Of a stretch of 64,000 nucleotides of DNA, positions 58,776 to 64,000 are shown one piece after another; the first letter of the stretch is position 1, and each line of letters starts with the position of its first letter. Origin of the DNA: Gnetum montanum (Eukaryota; Streptophyta; Gnetopsida; Gnetales; Gnetaceae); the NCBI GenBank assembly GCA_015680685.1, contig MNCI01035665.1:197890-261889 (forward strand). The letters are read 5' to 3'. The notes beneath the pieces were generated by a model. The model was not told the DNA's origin. It did no database searches and was given only the letters and a program-made list of their open reading frames with translations. A program made the translations under genes and the position numbers.

Positions 58776-59790
58776 TGAGAATCATTGAACTTAGAAGGGA
58801 GGGGATGAATAAGTTCCCCAAATTAAAATACTTTGAGATAAAGTGCACACACCAAATTTAACGTGGTTCCCCAACTTGGGTAGTCGATACTCATAGGATA
58901 GTTCACAAACATACCTCCAAACTTTGTTGCTCTCAAATGTGATTTTAAGGATAACATAACTTGTACAAGCTCTAAGCTCTACTCCAAATTGATTTGACAC
59001 TACGAATCCACTCAATCCTACAAGTTTTCAAAAAGCTTAAAATGTGATTTCTAGAATCTCACAACCTTTACAACTTGAGCTTCGCTCTGGAGTGTTGTGA
59101 CACTACACCAACACTCAATCTCATAGGATCCCAAAAATCTCAAGCAAGATGCCTTCCTACAAGAAGCACATCAACCTCATAGGGTAACAAAAGAGAACAA
59201 CAATCACAAGGTAAGAATGCAACAAATTTTGTTGATCCTTTCACTTTGAGACACAACTCACTTTGACTAACTACAATAGACAAATGATTGTATAATGAGG
59301 AATAACAATGACTACTATTGATAGTACAAAATCTTTTCACTTTTCCCAATGAAAATGAAGTCTTCTTATAGCCAATATTTTTCCAAAATCACCTTAGAAT
59401 TCATGCAATGGCTAACTAATGGTCACTAGAGATGTCTTTCCTGAGACTAAAGCATCTTTCTATAACTAACCTTCATTCTAGAAAGACATATTTTTAAGAC
59501 AAAGATGTCTTTCTAGATTTGACCTTCATTCTACAAAGATGTCTTCTATTTTTCAAAGACATTTTCTCTTGTGTTGCCTTCAATTCTATCAAGATGTCTT
59601 CTATTTCTTGGAGATGTCTTTCTTCAACTCCCTTAGCCCTTTGAAATCTTCATTCCTTGTCCATGTTCCTGAACTTCCGCAAGCCTTCTTATCTAAATCC
59701 AAGTTCTTGTTTCTTTTCCTACAAACACAACAACCACACAAACATCCTTGTTCTCCATCTTTCTTAACATTTTAACATACCAAAAGGTCA
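58776..59790 (-). repeat. 5' LTR of RLC-1
   Basis: Partner of 37732-38789. Coding-strand end ...GATTCTCA before the primer site. The start TGACCTTTTGG is at 59790. The open stretches inside it are accidental. Confidence 0.85.
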
Positions 59791-59799
59791 AAAAATCAT

Positions 59800-60554
59800 G
59801 AGTCCACAACAACCACAGAGAATGAGCATTACTCCAAAAAGAGAAAAAAGGAGAAGAAATGCCTTCATGCATGGGTAACATGTATTTCTAGTCCCATAAT
59901 TAGTGCTTGTATCCCAAGAGTTTATTTGAAAGGTGTGTTATTCCCATTCTTTTTTTTAGTTGAATGAAAACCACACATTACAAATACATACTTCCTTTTA
60001 CGATCTATAGGAATAATGATGATACATTCCATGAGGAGTCATAGGCCTCAAGAAGAAAGTGAAGAATAGAACCCCAGCAAATCTCCTTGAGGTCATACCC
60101 TTTTCCATTCCCACTTGGTCTTTTAGTGATCATTATTTAATTTTAGTTACATGTAAGAAGAACCATATTACTTCCATCATAAAGACCTCTTATTTACAGA
60201 ATTGGAGGAATGGATGATGTGGTCTCACTACTTTACACAATTATTTATCCAATCATCTTGATAGCATAGAACAAAGATCCAACACATAATGTTGACTTTT
60301 TCATCATGATTGGCAACATCATTATTAATAATAAGATAGTAGACATCCATAACACATAAAGGAAATGACTCAAGAAAAGAGAAAACTATAAAGAAAAGAA
60401 AAATAATAATAAATAAAAAACATAATAAGTATTGGAAAATTTTGAAGACATAGAAAAATGATAAAATAAATTGTAAAATAAAAGGTGAAAATGCACTTAT
60501 TAGTTCTTGATTCAAGATGAGGCATCTCCCCCATTACTAAATTCATGGGCGAGT
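59800..60554 (-). other. 3' UTR of RLG-4, proximal part
   Basis: Continues from 37731 across RLC-1. It holds a stem-loop module (59931-59990), the block around 60120-60260 shared with RLG-5 at 43040-43200, T-rich units in complement (60380-60490) and an internal purine tract (ggcatctcccccattacta, 60521-60539). Confidence 0.6.
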
Positions 60555-62170
60555 ATTTAGAAAATTGACTACATATTCCCTTGGTTATGAACCATAAGTT
60601 TTCCATTTATCATCATTAGTGACTTAAGTTTTCGCTTGTTAGCATATTTAACATTGATGATAATTAGGTTTCGATCATTTGGAGCCATATATTCACCTAG
60701 ACTAGAAGGTGTTTTCTTTTTAGAGGGTCTAGATATGTTTCATTTTTTATTCTCTATTTTAGTTCTTAGGTCTTCTTGTTTAGCATCTTCTTTTGATATA
60801 TAGTCAAAGTGTAAGATGTCTTTTTCTAAGTTCTCTATTTGGTTCATTTTCCTAGGACTAGAACTAATAAGTAGGTTGGATGTTTCTATGTATCTTTTGA
60901 ATGATTTGGTATTCTCATTCTCAAGCCACTGGATGTCTTTTGGTTTAGTGGCTATTATGTAGACTTAGTTTTGCACACATACTTATTCCTCAAGTTTGTT
61001 GTGGGTTAGTATAGAGATCATGTTAATACTTTGAAATTTTGGCCCACAACCACATCCTTTATTATTATTAGTAATGCATAGAATGTTTTGTCTCTCCATA
61101 ATGTAGGTTCATCTTTTATGTTTTATGTTATATTGATAATGATTATTTGCTTTTCATAGGATTAGAAGACATTGTTTTTGTAAATAAGGATGTTACACCA
61201 AATTGGCCTTGTACTAGTCTTAGGAAGCTAGCAGGTCTACTAGTTTTATTCACCTATGTTGGAACTATGATAAAGAAAGGATGTTTTTGAGACTTATTCT
61301 TAGGTCTATTAACATTATCATTCACTTGTATGTTCACGATGTAAGTGGCATTCTTCTATTAAGGTTGTGGTGCCTATCCTTTCTGCATTGTTGGTGGTGA
61401 CATATGTTGGAGGGAAGTATGAGAGTATTGAGGATGTGACAAATGATGAAAGGCATGGGATGGTGATCCCATAGGAGATGCTATGAGTTAATGGTATTCA
61501 GAAGAGTAGTAGTAATGAGTTGAGTCATGGGAAGTAGAACCATTAGAAGAAATCAGTTGTTGAACATAATATCCATAAGGATCCAGCTAGTGATAAGGGT
61601 ATTGCTAGTTTGTTGATAGCATTTCTCATGACTATGTGTTTTGCCATTGTGGTTTATAGTAGTCTTGAGGTTGATAATAAGTCCCACAAAGATAATAATA
61701 CTATTGGTTGTAGGACATTTATATGTACCTTGTGGGTAAGACAATCTCTTAGGCATTTTCTTTTCTATGAACTTGGGATTCAAAGAAAAAGCTTCAAACC
61801 CTTGTAAATGTAACATGATTGGGAAATAACCCTTTGGATTTTCACATTGATATATGTTACATCCATCCTTCTCCTCTATATTTGAGTCTATAACCTCTTC
61901 TACTACAACTATTTTCCCTTTTTGCCGATAAGTGTCCTTACTTCTTTTCTTGTTCTTATTTATTTTCTTATTTTGATCACTTGATCCTATTAGCTTTACC
62001 TTCTCCTCTATGATTTTCAAATTGGTTGTAACTTTTTCATTCATAAACTCCCACACCTTATGTACCGTTGCTTCAATTAGTGTTAGACTTTTGTATTGAT
62101 AAGGTTTTGTGCAAAATCAACTTATCAAAAGCTACCTCTTTTTCTTGATCATAAAGATGGACCTCTTCAT
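60555..62170 (-). pseudogene. gag: gag and linker pseudogene of RLG-4
   Basis: Minus-strand. The open part 61553-62056 starts MWEFMNEKVTTNLKIIEEKV and carries DGCNIYQCENPKGYFPIMLHL, the altered Cys/His motif, then FSLNPKF. The Pro/Tyr tail is degraded (61400-61560). The protease is missing at about 61140-61270. The linker follows with IQWLENENTKSFKRY and a long open acidic stretch (about 60640-60960) ending IIINVKYANKRK, which resembles the RLG-1 linker end. The gag N-terminus and capsid core are absent to the right of about 62170. Confidence 0.68.
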
Positions 62171-62185
62171 GTGAGTGTTGGTGAT

Positions 62186-63187
62186 CATTTGGGACACGAC
62201 CGCCAACGAGTGTCCTTGAACAGGATTTAGGTACTTGCTGGTCTCTGGCAACACCAAGGCCCAGATACCTCCAAATAAACTCAGTAGTTAATGTGAGTAT
62301 GTGTGTGTGCTGTTGCGGTGTGCGGTTGTGAAAAATGAAACGATTGCATTGTGTGTAAACTAAAAATGACTTATCTTAAAGAGATTCAGCCAACTTTGTC
62401 AAGTACTATGAGTTGTTGAGAGTTCTTATTTTGTTTAATTTCTTAGTCTACATGGTCCTTATAATACCTACTTGTAACAAATAAAATTTTGTAAAAACAT
62501 TTGAGCACAACTCTGCGAATCTACTTCTAATTTTTCCCAAAGAAAGAAATAGTTCCATAAGAAAACTAAAAATAGAGTAAGATTCAATGGAAATAGAAAG
62601 GAGAGAAAGCAGATTTGTGTTAAGACCTCAAATGTTTAAACAAGGTAAAATGATATGAGTAAACACTTCGCAATAAAGCTATCCCAAATTCAATATCTAC
62701 GAATTGTTCAAACTTCCAAGGGCTAAATAAGCAATTTCTTCAAGACAATCCTACTATACTACAAAAAAATTGCTGCGTAAACTATCACGTACGAGACACC
62801 ATTTTGGCTAGATAATGGATGTCAACAATTACATTTAACAGAACCTTCAAAAGACTTGACAATTTCTGATTAAAATACCATGGAGATTCACTTTAAAGAT
62901 AAAAGAAGCTATTCTAGTCCCATCAAAATACCAAATATTTTCTGAACCCTCTTGACTATTGAATCATTCAACGGCTTGACTACAAGCAGAGGCTCTCTTA
63001 CAACAATCTCAATAGTGGTTCTTACACATTGCACAATAATAAAATTTACTGCTAAAATGCTCTTAAGGCTTTCAAACACAAGCACTTCTATGGCAAAATT
63101 TTAATAGAAATCTTCTATTATGCAACAAGAAACAATACAAGCACTCTAAAAATCCAAAAATTACTTGCCAAGCATGATACTATGTAA
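62186..63187. other. No recognisable feature
   Basis: Sequence character changes near 62185, where RLG-4 stops. A GT-rich run (tgtgagtatgtgtgtgtgctg, 62291-62311) is followed by AT-rich DNA. No retroelement motif, LTR edge or open frame of note. Confidence 0.4.
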
Positions 63188-64000
63188 GATTTAGCTCAAG
63201 TTAAAGCTTTACCAGGTCCATCTCACATTAAGATAGAGCAAGAACATGAAAGAGTAGGATTGGAAAAAGGACAATTAATGAGAGATATGTCTAACAAAAT
63301 AGTGAAGCTTGAAAAAGCCTTGGCAAGAGTTAATATCAAGGAAGAAAGGAAGAATAGAAAGCATAAACATCAAGAAACTAAGTTAGCAGAAGATGGGGAT
63401 GAAAGTGACTTAATTATGTCCAACTTTCTTGATATTGAATCTAATAATGAGTTATCTAGTGTTCATTATGCAAGCAAATCTTCTAGCAATGGATCTAGCA
63501 ATGGATCTAGCAATACTTCTTCTCTATCAAGTTCTGAAGAAGATATGTCTTCAGATGAAGACTACTAAGAGAATGATGAAAATTGATATATTCTTCGATC
63601 TAAGAAAAGACTAACTACTTCTAGACCTTCAAATGTTATTACTAATCCATCTACTAAGAGAAAAGCTTTTGACCCAAATAGAAGAGATAAGAGTAAAGGC
63701 AAAGACAATCAAGTAGAGCAAAGCACTCCAAATCAGCCTTTTAATAAATGGATAAAGAAACCAAGCTTTAGTGATGATGGAGAGTATGATTTGATTAAAG
63801 ATCTTAAATATGTCAAGGCCAATATTAGCTTTTATCAGTTGCTTCAAATAGGAGATTAGCAAAGAAAGGCTTTAGAGTTCATTAAAGGGAAAAGGAGAGT
63901 TAGAGAATTAGAGTTAAGTTATGTGTCTAATAATGATGAGAAATTAAAGACCTCATATGATAAGGAAGCTCCTCCTTTCCTTTTGATAATGAAATTAAAG
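63188..64000 (+). pseudogene. Retroelement-like gag/spacer frame, running off the window
   Basis: The frame opens after a stop at 63185-63187 and reads to 63568: a Lys/Glu-rich probable coiled coil (LMRDMSNKIVKLEKAL), then a Ser/Asn/acidic low-complexity tail (SSSNGSSNGSSNTSS, EEDMSSDEDY). Beyond the stop the same frame continues (ILRSKKRL, then a basic KRKAFDPNRRDKSKGK) to GEYDLIKDLKYVKANISFYQLLQI, a stop and QRKALEFIKG (about 63780-63890). The last part recalls the 'D(L/V)..L....A.IS...LL' segment before the protease in some gypsy-like elements. No catalytic domain is in the window, so the assignment is tentative. It is not a copy of the RLG family above. Confidence 0.45.

Larger units (their letters stand above)
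37732..59794 (-). mobile_element. RLC-1: pol-less Ty1/copia element, split by RLG-5
   Basis: Minus-strand element with LTRs 37732-38789 and 58776 to about 59790. ATCAT occurs at both ends (37727-37731 and 59795-59799). A tRNA-Met-type primer site and a copia gag with a CCHC knuckle follow the 5' LTR. Without RLG-5 the internal region is only about 3.4 kb, and I find no integrase, RT or RNase H in it. It is therefore a gag-carrying non-autonomous element. Four extra A bases at 59791-59794 lie between the LTR TG edge and the target copy. Confidence 0.82.
35405..62185 (-). mobile_element. RLG-4: gag-only Ty3/gypsy element, split by RLC-1 and truncated
   Basis: Minus-strand element. Its 3' LTR is 35405-36421, then the purine tract and 3' UTR run right to 37731, where RLC-1 interrupts. 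They resume at about 59795-59800 and continue through linker and gag to about 62170. Joining 37731 to 59800 restores the order seen in RLG-5 at 42570-42620 (...acc..atgagtccacaac), which proves the split. Protease, RT, RNase H and integrase are absent. The gag N-terminus, primer site and 5' LTR are not found to the right of 62185. Confidence 0.8.

Noticed and set aside
62230-62256. ctctggcaacaccaagg as the missing RLG-4 primer-binding site
   Set aside because: Its complement loosely resembles the tRNA-Asp site but lacks three bases, and the adjoining sequence does not match any LTR edge (TGATGAG...).
1-64000. Host protein-coding genes, tRNA or rRNA genes
   Set aside because: No intact multi-exon or single-exon host gene, tRNA cloverleaf or rRNA stretch was recognised. 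The only non-RLG long frames are the degenerate ones reported above.

Overview
The window looks like intergenic DNA from a plant with a large, repeat-filled nuclear genome. It is AT-rich and contains no intact host gene, tRNA, rRNA or CRISPR array that I can see. Nearly everything traces to degenerate retrotransposons. A gymnosperm or another large-genome seed plant fits the amount of old nested repeat, but the sequence does not prove the taxon.

The dominant family is a Ty3/gypsy element (RLG). Its LTRs are 0.8-1.2 kb with TG...CA-like ends, and its primer-binding site resembles the 3' end of plant tRNA-Asp. The coding order is Gag - protease - linker - RT - RNase H - integrase, which with LPFID/YSGYNQI motifs and the tRNA-Asp primer suggests the Athila/Tat side of Ty3/gypsy. 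About 2 kb of untranslated sequence follows, then a purine tract next to the 3' LTR. I count six copies: RLG-1 (357-10423, +), RLG-2 (about 15621-25000, +), RLG-3 (27802-35263, +), RLG-4 (35405 to about 62185, -, interrupted and truncated), RLG-5 (40247-56839, -) and RLG-6 (46046-56059, -). Only RLG-1, RLG-2 and RLG-6 keep traces of pol. RLG-3 has gag-pro only. RLG-4 and RLG-5 have gag plus a linker only.

The right half is a Russian-doll insertion. RLG-4 is split by a pol-less Ty1/copia element (RLC-1, 37732 to about 59794). RLC-1 is split by RLG-5. The 5' LTR of RLG-5 is split by RLG-6. Five-base target-site duplications support RLC-1 (ATCAT), RLG-5 (GAATC) and RLG-6 (GTGAG). RLG-1 (AATAT) and RLG-3 (ATGTT/ATGGT) also have them.

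Between RLG-1 and RLG-2 (10.4-15.6 kb) are an LTR fragment and two LINE fragments, one with RT and a GAT-repeat tail and one with an endonuclease and the start of RT. Between RLG-2 and RLG-3 (about 25.4-27.8 kb) lies a degenerate reading frame of more than 600 codons that is not an obvious RLG protein. RLG-3 inserted at or next to its stop codon. The right edge (63188-64000) begins another retroelement-like reading frame that leaves the window.

Points worth a second look are: pol-deleted, gag-retaining derivatives beside full-length relatives; an A-rich-loop stem module of variable copy number in the 3' UTR of all six RLG copies; a second purine tract resembling the LTR-adjacent one; an FMNDF reverse-transcriptase motif seen in independent copies; a non-canonical Cys/His motif in Gag; a 49-bp inverted repeat inside an LTR; and the unidentified reading frame.
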